This document shows positions 25,087 through 32,930 of a stretch of DNA of 64,000 nt, piece after piece; the first letter of the stretch is position 1; each line of letters begins with the position of its first letter. Made by a program: the position numbers and the translations under genes. The notes below the pieces were generated by a model. It was given only the letters and a program-made list of their open reading frames with translations. It did not search any database and was not told the origin of the DNA. The DNA is from Bog-950 sp044225825. Lineage in GTDB: Bacteria; Bacteroidota; Bacteroidia; Chitinophagales; LD1. The stretch is taken from positions 248,001-312,000 of the forward strand of contig JBGAIB010000006.1 in the NCBI GenBank assembly GCA_044225825.1. The letters run 5' to 3'.

Positions 25087-25374
25087 ATGCTTATTAACGC
25101 CTCTGTTCAGGTGGTACCCATTGCCGACGAAAAACTGGCTATTCCCGTAATTGATGAAGCAATTGCCATTATCCAGCAATCGGGCTTAAAATACAATGTA
25201 GGGGCTTTTGCCACCGATATCGAGGGCCCTTATGAACATGTGCAGGGGCTTTTGCGGCAGGTAGAGGATTTCTGTTACAGCCGCCCCGAACACCAGTTTT
25301 TGGTGTATACCAAACTGCATTTAAGCGGTGGTCGCGATATATCTATTGGCTCCAAGGTTGATAAATTCCGGTAA
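25087..25374 (+). CDS. MTH1187-family thiamine-binding protein
   Basis: A 95-aa ferredoxin-like-fold protein (formerly DUF77): MLINASVQVVPI, then DEAIAIIQQSGLKYNVGAFATDIEGPYE, and the C-terminal TKLHLSGGRDISIGSKVDKF. Family members bind thiamine or hydroxymethylpyrimidine and form tetramers. No thiamine riboswitch is visible upstream, as the gene is internal to an operon. The length is typical. It lies between the phosphatase lipoprotein and infC. Confidence 0.9.
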   Translation: MLINASVQVVPIADEKLAIPVIDEAIAIIQQSGLKYNVGAFATDIEGPYEHVQGLLRQVEDFCYSRPEHQFLVYTKLHLSGGRDISIGSKVDKFR

Positions 25375-25377
25375 GTG

Positions 25378-25410
25378 CTTGCTTTTCTATGGCTCTATTT
25401 ATTACTTTTG
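25378..25410 (+). promoter_or_regulatory. infC promoter (CTTG-N21-TACTTTTG)
   Basis: TACTTTTG at 25403-25410 is an exact TAnnTTTG -7 box, with CTTG at 25378-25381 as the -33 element. The predicted transcript start would be some 20-25 bases before the TTG start codon. Confidence 0.6.
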
Positions 25411-25439
25411 CAGTAAATTATTAACAAAACGCATCTCTT

Positions 25440-26006
25440 TTGAGTACTTTTCAACGTCCCTTTGGTCCCCGCGGTCGCGGCCCTTTTAAGAAAGAAGCTG
25501 AACACAAAATCAACGAATTTATTAAAGCCCCCGAAGTTCGTTTAGTAGGCGAAAACGTAACCCCGGGCGTGTATCCATTCCGCAAAGCATTTGATATGGC
25601 TATTGAGCAGGGCTTAGACCTGGTGGAGATTTCTCCGCAGGCTGTTCCTCCTGTTTGCCGTATTGTAGATTATAACAAGTTCCTGTACGAGAAAAAGCGT
25701 AAGGAAAAGGAAATTAAAGCCCATGCCAAGAAGGTGGAAGTAAAGGAAATACGATTTACGCCTAATACCGATGAGCATGATGTGGAATTTAAGAGCAAGC
25801 ATGCCGAAGCCTTTTTAAAGGAAGGTAACAAAGTGCGCACGTATGTAATGTTCCGTGGCCGTGCGATCGTATTTAAGGAGCGTGGCGAATTATTGCTGTT
25901 GCAGTTTGCCGATAAACTGAAGGACTTTAGCGTAGTAGAACAACTGCCTACCTTGGAAGGTAAACGAATGTTTATGACCCTGGCACCAAAAAGCAAAAAG
26001 AAATAA
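25440..26006 (+). CDS. infC: Translation initiation factor IF-3
   Basis: A 188-aa IF-3: N-terminal domain with INEFIKAPEVRLVGENVTPG and EQGLDLVEISPQAVPPVCRI, linker rich in Lys, and the C-terminal domain with EVKEIRFTPNTDEHD and VMFRGRAI. It keeps ribosomal subunits apart and checks the initiator tRNA-AUG pairing. There is no in-frame ATG before the conserved domain; the best start is TTG 25440. A rare start codon lets IF-3 repress its own synthesis, as with the AUU start in E. coli infC. A terminator follows 19 bases after the stop, separating it from rpmI-rplT. Confidence 0.95.
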   Translation: MSTFQRPFGPRGRGPFKKEAEHKINEFIKAPEVRLVGENVTPGVYPFRKAFDMAIEQGLDLVEISPQAVPPVCRIVDYNKFLYEKKRKEKEIKAHAKKVEVKEIRFTPNTDEHDVEFKSKHAEAFLKEGNKVRTYVMFRGRAIVFKERGELLLLQFADKLKDFSVVEQLPTLEGKRMFMTLAPKSKKK

Positions 26007-26025
26007 ACTTGAACGAATGATAGCA

Positions 26026-26057
26026 AAATGCCGCCCTTGGGCGGCATTTTTGTTTTT
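26026..26057 (+). terminator. infC terminator
   Basis: AATGCCGCC, loop CTTG, GGCGGCATT and a T-rich tail (TTTGTTTTT). It cuts the usual infC-rpmI-rplT transcript. Confidence 0.88.
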
Positions 26058-26295
26058 AAGCAGTAGGGTGGCTCACACCGGTAAGCGTATACATACCTCA
26101 GATTTAAGCAGAGAACACCAACAATTTTAAGAGGGCTGTTTGATAAAGGATACAAGGCCATCTCACAAGTCCTTGGTAGTCAGTGTGAAGTTTGAGTTAG
26201 GCGGGAACTAGCGGCTCCGGAGGTTTTGGGAGCCTAAAACATCGGTTGGTAGAACGAGTTTTCAACAAAATAAGTAGTTTGGCGGGCCAATTCCG
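26058..26295. other. Intergenic stretch without recognised gene
   Basis: Between the infC terminator and the rpmI promoter there are 238 bases in which I find no convincing coding frame on either strand, no tRNA-like fold and no known riboswitch or ribosomal-protein leader. A GC-rich segment with GGCTCC/GGGAGCC complementarity (about 26210-26234) could form a local hairpin. Confidence 0.4.
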
Positions 26296-26326
26296 TTTGG
26301 TTTTACAAAAAAGGGGTTTATATTTG
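26296..26326 (+). promoter_or_regulatory. Promoter of rpmI-rplT (TTTG-N19-TATATTTG)
   Basis: TTTG at 26296-26299 and TATATTTG at 26319-26326 with a 19-base spacer are an exact match to the Bacteroidota housekeeping consensus. Transcription should start near 26333, giving a leader of less than 20 bases before rpmI. Confidence 0.85.
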
Positions 26327-26349
26327 CGCTCCCAAATTAAAAAGGTAAT

Positions 26350-26547
26350 ATGCCAAAACAAAAGACAAACTCCGGTGCCAAGAAGCGATTCAAAGTAACC
26401 GGGTCAGGTAAGATCAAGCGCGCCAAAGCATTTAAGCGCCACCTGCTGGGTCGTAAGAGCAAGAAGAGAAAAGAGGAGCTTTCAAAGAGCACCATCGTTC
26501 ACAAGAGTGATGAACACAGAGTGAAATTACTTCTTGGAATGGCTTAA
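26350..26547 (+). CDS. rpmI: 50S ribosomal protein L35
   Basis: A 65-aa, very basic protein: MPKQKTNSGAKKRFKVTGSGKIKR, then RHLLGRKSKKRK. The length and motifs are those of bacterial L35, a component of the large subunit. It forms an operon with rplT 41 bases downstream, from its own consensus promoter. The short leader leaves no room for the L20 autoregulatory structure known in other phyla. Confidence 0.97.
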   Translation: MPKQKTNSGAKKRFKVTGSGKIKRAKAFKRHLLGRKSKKRKEELSKSTIVHKSDEHRVKLLLGMA

Positions 26548-26588
26548 TAGTCAGTAGTAGAAATTGGTAAAAGAAAAAAAAGAAAGAA

Positions 26589-26933
26589 ATGCCACGTTCA
26601 GTCAATGCAGTAGCATCCCGGGCCCGGAGAAAGAAAATCCTTAAAAAGGCCAAAGGTTATTTTTTGAGCCGCAGCAACGTTTATACTGTAGCAAAAAACG
26701 CGGTTGAAAAAGCCGGTGTTTATAGCTACGTAGGCCGTAAGCTGAAAAAAAGAGATTACCGCAATTTGTGGATAACAAGAATTAACGCAGCCGTACGCGA
26801 GCATGGCTTGTCTTATTCAAAGTTTATTTCTAAATTAGCTTCGTCAAACATCGAACTGAACAGAAAGGTGTTGGCTGATTTAGCCTTAAATAACCCTTCT
26901 GCTTTCAAAGCGGTGGTAGATAAAGTAAAGTAG
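26589..26933 (+). CDS. rplT: 50S ribosomal protein L20
   Basis: A 114-aa L20: MPRSVNAVASRARRKKIL, KGYFLSRSNVYTVAKNAVEKAG, RDYRNLWITRINAA, and the C-terminal LNRKVLADLALNNPSAFKAV. It binds 23S rRNA early in large-subunit assembly. It is the last gene of the rpmI-rplT unit, with a terminator about 40 bases after its stop. Confidence 0.98.
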   Translation: MPRSVNAVASRARRKKILKKAKGYFLSRSNVYTVAKNAVEKAGVYSYVGRKLKKRDYRNLWITRINAAVREHGLSYSKFISKLASSNIELNRKVLADLALNNPSAFKAVVDKVK

Positions 26934-26971
26934 TATCCACTAAGATTTAGTGTTTTCATAGGTTCAAAGTT

Positions 26972-27003
26972 GGGTGTCCGCAAGGGCACCCTTCTTTGTT
27001 TTT
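26972..27003 (+). terminator. rpmI-rplT terminator
   Basis: GGGTGTCC, loop GCAA, GGGCACCC (8 bp with one G-U pair) and a T-rich tail. Confidence 0.8.
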
Positions 27004-27045
27004 AGCCGGTTCGGTTTGCCTGCAAAATTTTATTATTGTAGGTAT

Positions 27046-27897
27046 ATGGTGCATTTTGACCTCTTTCGTTTCTCGCGCAGGCGTTTACTGGGCTTTGTAG
27101 GCATAAGCCTGGTATTTGCACTGGCAATCTATGCCGTAAACAACCTGTTGCCCGTTTACGACATCTGGAACGGTTACCTGGCCGAAAGCGACATTGGCAC
27201 TTACTTTTGCGAGCAAACCTTTATGGAAAAGGTAGTGCGGCAGCCAATCAATACCTTCAGTAACGTAGTGTATTTAATGGCTGCCATTATTGTATTGCGC
27301 CGCGGTTGGCGCGACCAAAGCAAAAAGACCCGCTATAACATTGTTTCGGCGAACCCATTTTACAGTATTACCTATGGTATTATACTGCTTTATACCTTTT
27401 GCGCCAGCACCTTCTTTCATTCCTCGCTGATACATTTTGCCTCCCGCTTAGATTTCTCGGCCGTCTATTCCATTGCCCTGTTCCCAATGATGTATTACAC
27501 CCACCGGCTGTGGTTGTTATCCTTAGGCTTGCCCAGTAACCAAAAGCACTCCAAGAGCCTGTATACGGTAATAGTGGTGTTCAGCCTTTTGTATTTTGCC
27601 TTTACCTTTGGCGTGCCCGATGGATGGGACGATCAGGTAGTGTTTGCCTTAATCTGGATCATGATTATTATGGGGGCTATACTGGAGCGTAAGGACCCCG
27701 GCCGTACGAACCGCAGCTACCTGTTTATCTGCATTGCTGCCATTATGATCGCTATTGTGTGGTTCGTGTTCGATACCCACAAAATACTCTGCAACCCAGA
27801 TAGTGTGCTGCAACCACACAGCTTATGGCACCTGTTTGCCGGCACCTCTACCTTTTACTTCTACCTATACATCCGCAGCGAGCGGAATAAGATTTAG
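27046..27897 (+). CDS. Ceramidase-like CREST superfamily membrane hydrolase
   Basis: A 283-aa seven-helix membrane protein. I chose ATG 27046 (MVHFDLFRFSRRR). The pattern is that of alkaline ceramidase/PAQR-like proteins: FCEQTF, RQPINTFSNVVYL at the start of a helix, STFFHSS with the zinc-ligand His, an Asp in the following helix (LDFSAVYS), and HSLWHLFAG near the C-terminus carrying two more His. These residues build the zinc site that hydrolyses ceramide in eukaryotic relatives. A role in sphingolipid turnover is plausible because Bacteroidota make sphingolipids, but it is an inference. Its stop interlocks with that of convergent amn (27894-27897). Confidence 0.8.
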   Translation: MVHFDLFRFSRRRLLGFVGISLVFALAIYAVNNLLPVYDIWNGYLAESDIGTYFCEQTFMEKVVRQPINTFSNVVYLMAAIIVLRRGWRDQSKKTRYNIVSANPFYSITYGIILLYTFCASTFFHSSLIHFASRLDFSAVYSIALFPMMYYTHRLWLLSLGLPSNQKHSKSLYTVIVVFSLLYFAFTFGVPDGWDDQVVFALIWIMIIMGAILERKDPGRTNRSYLFICIAAIMIAIVWFVFDTHKILCNPDSVLQPHSLWHLFAGTSTFYFYLYIRSERNKI

Positions 27898-28664
27898 AAC
27901 CGAAGGTGTTTAACTGTTAAACCGTTATTGATGAGCTGTTTCAGCGAGTCGATGCCGATTTTAAGGTGCTGCTCAACAAAATTGCCGGTTACCTTAATAT
28001 CGCTGATCTCGGTTTTTACACCCTCCGGGACCATTGGCTGATCGGATACCAGTAACAGGGCACCAACAGGTATTTCGTTTTTAAAGGCGGTACTGAAAAT
28101 GGTGGCTGTTTCCATATCAATGGCCATTACCCGTATACTGCGCAGATATTCTTTAAAGGTTTCATCCCATTCCCATACCCGGCGGTTAGTGGTATACACG
28201 GTGCCTGTCCAGTAATCCTGGTTGTAATCGCGGATGGTGGTAGATATAGCCTTTTGCAGCGCAAAGGATGGCAAGGCAGGCACCTCAGGTGGGAAGTAGT
28301 CGTTCGAAGTACCTTCGCCGCGTATAGCGGCTATGGGCAGTATAAAGTCGCCTACTTCATTCTTCTTCTTTAGTCCCCCGCATTTACCTAAAAACAAAAC
28401 CGCCTCCGGTTCAATAGCACTAAGGAGGTCCATAATGGTAGCGGCATTGGGGCTGCCCATACCAAAGTTAATGATGGTGATACCTTCGGCACTGGCACTG
28501 CGCATCGGACGGCCATCGCCCAATATCTCCACGCCATGCATTTCGGCAAACATCTCCACGTATTTATCGAAGTTGGTGAGCAGTATATACTTAGTGAAAT
28601 TTTTAAGCTCGCGGCCAGTATAACGGGGCAACCAATTCGAAACTATTTCTTCTTTTGTCTTCAT
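27894..28664 (-). CDS. amn: AMP nucleosidase (short Bacteroidota form)
   Basis: A 256-aa nucleoside-phosphorylase-fold enzyme hydrolysing AMP to adenine and ribose 5-phosphate. Recognised by NWLPRYTGRELKNFTKYILLTN, INFGMGSPNAAT, the FLGKCGGLK loop, AIRGEGTSNDYFPPEVPA, and AIDMETATIFSTAF with the purine-site Glu. It lacks the long N-terminal regulatory domain of E. coli Amn, as usual for Bacteroidota. It is convergent with the ceramidase-like gene and divergent from the HSDR_N protein gene; the ATG is at 28664. Confidence 0.92.
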   Translation of the reverse strand: MKTKEEIVSNWLPRYTGRELKNFTKYILLTNFDKYVEMFAEMHGVEILGDGRPMRSASAEGITIINFGMGSPNAATIMDLLSAIEPEAVLFLGKCGGLKKKNEVGDFILPIAAIRGEGTSNDYFPPEVPALPSFALQKAISTTIRDYNQDYWTGTVYTTNRRVWEWDETFKEYLRSIRVMAIDMETATIFSTAFKNEIPVGALLLVSDQPMVPEGVKTEISDIKVTGNFVEQHLKIGIDSLKQLINNGLTVKHLRF

Positions 28665-28729
28665 TCTCTAAGCCTTGGTTTCCGAACAAAGGTAAAAAAC
28701 TATATATAGCGGTAAATAAGCCGGTTGTT

Positions 28730-29179
28730 ATGACGGAAGTGGTATTCGGCAGTTATGCTTTTAAATACGAAAACCGTGCGGGTGTTCAATATATTTTTGA
28801 CCCTGTACGGAAGAAGTATGTGCCCTTAACCCCGGAAGAATGGGTGCGGCAGCATGTGCTGCAATACCTGCTGAACGAAAAGCAATACTCACCCGCGCTT
28901 ATTGCGGTAGAACGCGGCATTGAGTTAAACGGGCTTGCCAAACGCTTTGATGTGGTTGTGTTTGACAACACCGGTGCACCTCGTTTGCTGGTGGAATGTA
29001 AAGCCCCCGAAGAACCGCTGAACGAAAAGGTGTTTACCCAAATTGCCACTTATAATCTGAACCTGCGGGTAGATTACCTGTGGGTTAGCAATGGCAACCA
29101 TAACTTCTGCTGCTCGCTTAAGCAGGGGATACGCCTGTTGCAATCTGTGCCGGGCAAACAGGAACTGATGGCCGGGTAA
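28730..29179 (+). CDS. Type I restriction enzyme R N-terminal (HSDR_N_2) domain protein
   Basis: A 149-aa stand-alone nuclease-fold protein. I chose ATG 28730; an upstream in-frame ATG overlaps amn and adds unlikely sequence. It has YIFDPVRKKYVPLTPEEWVRQ, then the PD-(D/E)XK core: KRFDVVVFD (Asp) and RLLVECKAPEEPL (ExK). This compact form is very common in Bacteroidota without any hsdM or hsdS partner, and none is present here, so it is not a restriction system. DNA repair or a regulatory role is possible but unknown. Confidence 0.88.
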   Translation: MTEVVFGSYAFKYENRAGVQYIFDPVRKKYVPLTPEEWVRQHVLQYLLNEKQYSPALIAVERGIELNGLAKRFDVVVFDNTGAPRLLVECKAPEEPLNEKVFTQIATYNLNLRVDYLWVSNGNHNFCCSLKQGIRLLQSVPGKQELMAG

Positions 29180-29188
29180 ACAGTCTAC

Positions 29189-30676
29189 CTATTCTTCTTC
29201 CATGGCCATCCAGGTTTTAAAGTTTTTAGCCACCAGTAGGCCTACCAGCAGAAATGACAGCACAAAATTTGCTGCGAAGATCCATGCATGCTGATCGGTT
29301 AAGAAATCGTAGATGGCATCGCGCTGGATGTTATCGTAGTAATACGGGCGGTGAATTTCGCATAAGTAAGCCCATATCAACAAGCCAACGTAGGGCAGGC
29401 ACCAGGTAAACCAAACCAGGTTAACGCCGGCTAGTATCTTTCGTTTCTCGGATTTTGCAAGTATGTGCAGCAGATAAAATAACAGCACAATAAAGATCAG
29501 CATCAGCAGGTTGCCGGCAGTAGAAGAAATGCCCACTGCACAAAGGGCTAATACAATGCAGATTACCCCGCCACCAATAATGGCTGTTAGCCACACGCGC
29601 ATGGAAGTGGTACGGAAGGTAAATAGCAACAAGGCCAGCCCCAGCGCTATATAGGCGTTGATGAGCCAGAAATCCATATCCATATGATTTTGCCGAACCC
29701 GGTCGATGGTTTCGAGGGTGGCGGTAAGATCTGAAAACTCAATGTGCTCATAGCTCATTGCTTCCGAATTTCCATTGGTGTATTGGTCGTGCATAAAATC
29801 CTGAGACGAGAGCATAAAGCCCTGTTTTTGAAATGGCCTGGTGGCATACGATTTTATGTTAATATTATAGCCAATCTGGTACCGCTTACACATGGCCTCA
29901 AAACGGGTAAGTACCTGCTGCATAGCCACGGTATCGGTAGTTAGCAGCCATTTGCGCAACATGGCGCTTATTTCTTTAGCACTGTAAGTGGAATCATTCT
30001 CCAAACCGATGTAATACTTCGTGCAAAAATTAAGGTAATTAAAAGCGTAATCGCTTTGGCGCAGTTGGTTAAGGTTGCTAACTACCGAGTCCATCACCTC
30101 TTGCTCCATACCATTCGGCTGTTTTTTGCTATACAATTCACTTCTAACTGCATTCAGCGAGTCGATGTAGTCCTGGTTTTCGCAGCTGGCGTAGCGGTTA
30201 TAATCGGTAGCGTTTTGCGGTATCAGGGCATAGGCCAGGTTCATCGTGTTTATCTCTTCTACAATGTTCACATCCTTTGTTTTTGCCCTTATGGCTCCGT
30301 AAAAGCCATTGGCATAACTGGCGTAAAACATAATGCCTGCCATAATAATTACAAACTGTATCGCGAATTCCTTCAGAAAGTAAAAACGCGGTAGCGGATA
30401 ATAACTCTTAAACGGGTTGTTACGCAGGTAATAGACCAGCCATACAATAAACAACAGGGAACTAACCAATACCGAAAAGATGACGTTCAGCGAGTCTTCG
30501 ACCACATAACTAAAGCCATAATAGCGGTGCAGTGTGTAGTAGTCATTAAAATGATCGACTCCGGCACCAAAAAAGGCAAGGTGAGCCAGCACAAGGGCAC
30601 TTAGCATCCAAACAATGCGGGTATTCCATAACTGCGGGTAGTGCAGCAACAGGTATTTATTTATCTTTTTTATCAT
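29189..30676 (-). CDS. Membrane partner of ABC ATPase, unknown permease-like protein
   Basis: A 495-aa membrane protein not matched to a family. It has an N-terminal pair or trio of hydrophobic helices (about 20-40, 62-85, 108-128), a roughly 200-residue hydrophilic, Asn/Tyr-rich extracytoplasmic region (about 130-335), and at least five further helices to the C-terminus. Start MIKKINKYLLLHYPQLWNTR. It lies 14 bases downstream of a cytoplasmic ABC ATPase gene on the same strand, so the pair likely forms an ABC-type membrane complex; the two-halves-plus-large-loop layout recalls ABC-2/MacB-like permeases but no signature is visible. The substrate is unknown. Confidence 0.7.
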   Translation of the reverse strand: MIKKINKYLLLHYPQLWNTRIVWMLSALVLAHLAFFGAGVDHFNDYYTLHRYYGFSYVVEDSLNVIFSVLVSSLLFIVWLVYYLRNNPFKSYYPLPRFYFLKEFAIQFVIIMAGIMFYASYANGFYGAIRAKTKDVNIVEEINTMNLAYALIPQNATDYNRYASCENQDYIDSLNAVRSELYSKKQPNGMEQEVMDSVVSNLNQLRQSDYAFNYLNFCTKYYIGLENDSTYSAKEISAMLRKWLLTTDTVAMQQVLTRFEAMCKRYQIGYNINIKSYATRPFQKQGFMLSSQDFMHDQYTNGNSEAMSYEHIEFSDLTATLETIDRVRQNHMDMDFWLINAYIALGLALLLFTFRTTSMRVWLTAIIGGGVICIVLALCAVGISSTAGNLLMLIFIVLLFYLLHILAKSEKRKILAGVNLVWFTWCLPYVGLLIWAYLCEIHRPYYYDNIQRDAIYDFLTDQHAWIFAANFVLSFLLVGLLVAKNFKTWMAMEEE

Positions 30677-30690
30677 GATGGGTGAGGGGG

Positions 30691-31857
30691 CTATTGGTTG
30701 ACAAAAAAGCGACGGGATGATTGTGAAATATTGCGCAGGTAGTTTACCTCGAAGGTGGCACGGCTTAAGGCCTCCATTACCTGTGCCGAGCTAACTGCGC
30801 CGGTAAAGGCCGCTATATAAATACCGCCGTTAAACTGTATTTGCTCCAGAGGCAGGGTTTTTAGTACACCCGAAAGTTCTTCGCGTGTGGCGGTGGTTTC
30901 TATCTCAAATAACGATTTGGATTCTTCTGTCTTCTCTTCCGGGGCCTGCTTCAAATCCTGGTAAAGCGGTGTGCCCTGTTTCAGGAAAACGATCTTGTCA
31001 CTCACCTTTTCTACTTCGTAAATCTGTTGCGAACTAAGTACGATAGCCATGGGGTGTACGGCCGACTGTGCCATATAGCGAAGGTCCTGCAGAATGGTTT
31101 GCTGCGAAATGATATCGAGGTTAGCCAACGGTTCATCGAGCAGTAACACCTCGGGGCGGCGCAGCAGGGTGCGGGCAATTTCAAAACGGGTGCGGTAACC
31201 CGAACTGATGCTGTTCCAACTAAGATGCTTATAAGGCCGTAAGCCTAAGCGGGCGATAATCATTTCCACCCACAACTCGTTTTCGCGGCCTGTTAAGCCG
31301 TAATGGCGGGCGGTAAAATGCAGGTTATCGGTAAGCGTTCCCCACCAGCGTGGTATGCGCTGCGGTATAAAAGCCAGGAAGGTACGCTTCTCATACTTAT
31401 CGTGCAGGCGGTGGTGCAGGTTATAGGTAATGGTGCCTTCGTCGTAAAACAGTTCGCCCACCAGTATGCGCAGCAGGGTGGTTTTGCCATTGCCGTTTTC
31501 GCCTACCAGGCCGGCTATCTCGCCGCGCTTGAGGTCCAGATTAACGGGTGCCAGTTTAAAACGTCCGCCGCTATAGGCTTTGGCCACCCCTTCCACCTTT
31601 AACAGGCTTATTTCCTGACTGCCTGCCGAAGCGAGGCCGGCATTGGCAATTTTAGTCAACAGGTTTTCTACTTCCTGTAAATCGGGTTGTGTGCCGGCGG
31701 TTTCGGTTTTATCGCAAAAAGCCAGCACCTGCTCAAAAATGGAAGGTTGCCGGGTATCAAGCGCGGCATCCAGCAAGCGGCGCAGGCCAAGGCTATAATC
31801 GCCGCTCTGGTAGTGGGTGCGCACTTCCTGCAGGCGTTGTTGAAGGAGTATGATCAT
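30691..31857 (-). CDS. ABC transporter ATP-binding protein with N- and C-terminal extensions
   Basis: A 388-aa ATPase. Residues 1-80 are a helical extension with no ABC homology, resembling a TPR-like segment. The ABC domain (about 88-310) has Walker A GENGNGKTT, a signature region SSGYRTRFEIARTLL (degenerate from LSGGQ), and Walker B VLLLDEPLANLD. After residue 310 follows a 75-residue alpha/beta extension. The degenerate signature and both extensions are unusual for importers and fit bacterial ABC-2-type exporters. It is transcribed just before the membrane partner gene and probably powers it. Upstream gap of about 185 bases to the divergent lipoprotein gene. Confidence 0.88.
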   Translation of the reverse strand: MIILLQQRLQEVRTHYQSGDYSLGLRRLLDAALDTRQPSIFEQVLAFCDKTETAGTQPDLQEVENLLTKIANAGLASAGSQEISLLKVEGVAKAYSGGRFKLAPVNLDLKRGEIAGLVGENGNGKTTLLRILVGELFYDEGTITYNLHHRLHDKYEKRTFLAFIPQRIPRWWGTLTDNLHFTARHYGLTGRENELWVEMIIARLGLRPYKHLSWNSISSGYRTRFEIARTLLRRPEVLLLDEPLANLDIISQQTILQDLRYMAQSAVHPMAIVLSSQQIYEVEKVSDKIVFLKQGTPLYQDLKQAPEEKTEESKSLFEIETTATREELSGVLKTLPLEQIQFNGGIYIAAFTGAVSSAQVMEALSRATFEVNYLRNISQSSRRFFVNQ

Positions 31858-32042
31858 GGTTTAAAGAGTATGGGTTTGGTGTGTTTCCATAGATGAAAGT
31901 AGGATAAAATTTTTAGCATGTTTTGCGGCACTTTAGCACAAACGCAAAAGCAGCCGGGGTAGTATGGAAATGTGCGCTTTCTTACATCGTAGGCCTGTAA
32001 ACGCTTTTTACCTACATTTACTTTGCTAAACAAAACCGCACC

Positions 32043-32732
32043 ATGAAAAAGACCATCTACCTGTTCGGCCTGCTATTGTTAGTGGCCGCCTGTAACAACA
32101 AAAAAGCCATCCCAGAAGAGTTTGACTACGGTAAAGTGGAAAACCACGTATACCGCAACACCTATTTCGACTTCCGCGTTAGTTTGCCCGAAGCCTGGGC
32201 GGTAAAAAGCCAGGCTGAGATGGATGCCCTGCAAAAGCAGGGGCATGATCTTATTGCTGGCGATAACAGCAGCCTGAAAAAGACCATTAAGGCAGCCGAG
32301 GTAAATACGGCTACGCTGTTAATGACCTCCAAGTATCCCGGACAGGACCAGGCCGATAACCCTAACTTTATTGCTGTAGCAGAACGCCTGAGTAGCCTGG
32401 CTAAGGCTGCCAATAACATCGAAAACGGTAAGGACTATCTGGAAGCTACTAAAAAGCTGATGGCCCAATCGGCGATGAAGTTTGAACAGGAAGGCGACAT
32501 TGTAAAGAGCGACCTGGCAGGCAAGGAGTTTTATAAAATGACCATGAAACTGGATGCCGGTTTTGTGGTTGTGCACCAGGATTACTATGCCACCATCTTA
32601 AACGACTTTGCCCTTGCCTTTATATCTACTTATGTAAGCGATCCTTCGAAAGAAGAATTGCAGGGTATCTTAAACTCCATCAAGTTTGGCGATACTGCCG
32701 GCAGCGATAAACCGGAGCCGGTGAAGAGCTAA
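32043..32732 (+). CDS. Putative lipoprotein, PsbP/DcrB-like
   Basis: A 229-aa exported protein with a signal peptide and lipobox (VAAC, Cys17), then NNKKAIPEEFDYG. The body (YFDFRVSLPEAWAVKS near residue 38, and SKEELQGILNSIKFG at the C-terminus) resembles the PsbP/DcrB-like fold common in bacterial lipoproteins, in which the N-terminal strand carries the pattern FRVSLPEAW. No catalytic motif is visible, and function is unknown. It is a single-gene unit ending in a strong hairpin terminator. Confidence 0.75.
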   Translation: MKKTIYLFGLLLLVAACNNKKAIPEEFDYGKVENHVYRNTYFDFRVSLPEAWAVKSQAEMDALQKQGHDLIAGDNSSLKKTIKAAEVNTATLLMTSKYPGQDQADNPNFIAVAERLSSLAKAANNIENGKDYLEATKKLMAQSAMKFEQEGDIVKSDLAGKEFYKMTMKLDAGFVVVHQDYYATILNDFALAFISTYVSDPSKEELQGILNSIKFGDTAGSDKPEPVKS

Positions 32733-32790
32733 GATCATATTCATGGCAATGCCCGAATAGCGGGTACATGGATGAATACAGATTACAAAG

Positions 32791-32821
32791 AAAGGGTTTG
32801 CTGAGGCAGGCCCTTTTTTGT
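32791..32821 (+). terminator. Rho-independent terminator
   Basis: AAAGGGTTTGC, loop TGAG, GCAGGCCCTTT forms an 11-bp stem with two G-U pairs followed by further Ts. Confidence 0.8.
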
Positions 32822-32930
32822 TTGCTATATAGTAGCGCAAACTTTACACTGCTTTACAGTTTTTTTCGCGGGGGGATTAAAAATTTAAGTTTCGGGTTTA
32901 CAACTGAAATCGATTCGGTCACCTTGTGGT

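Noticed and set aside
26058..26295. A tRNA or ribosomal-protein leader RNA between infC and rpmI
   Set aside because: The stretch does not fold as a tRNA by eye, lacks T-arm TTCGA-type sequence, and the rpmI promoter lies downstream of it.
28730..29179. Part of a type I restriction system
   Set aside because: The short HSDR_N protein has no helicase domain and no hsdM/hsdS neighbours; stand-alone forms are common in this phylum.
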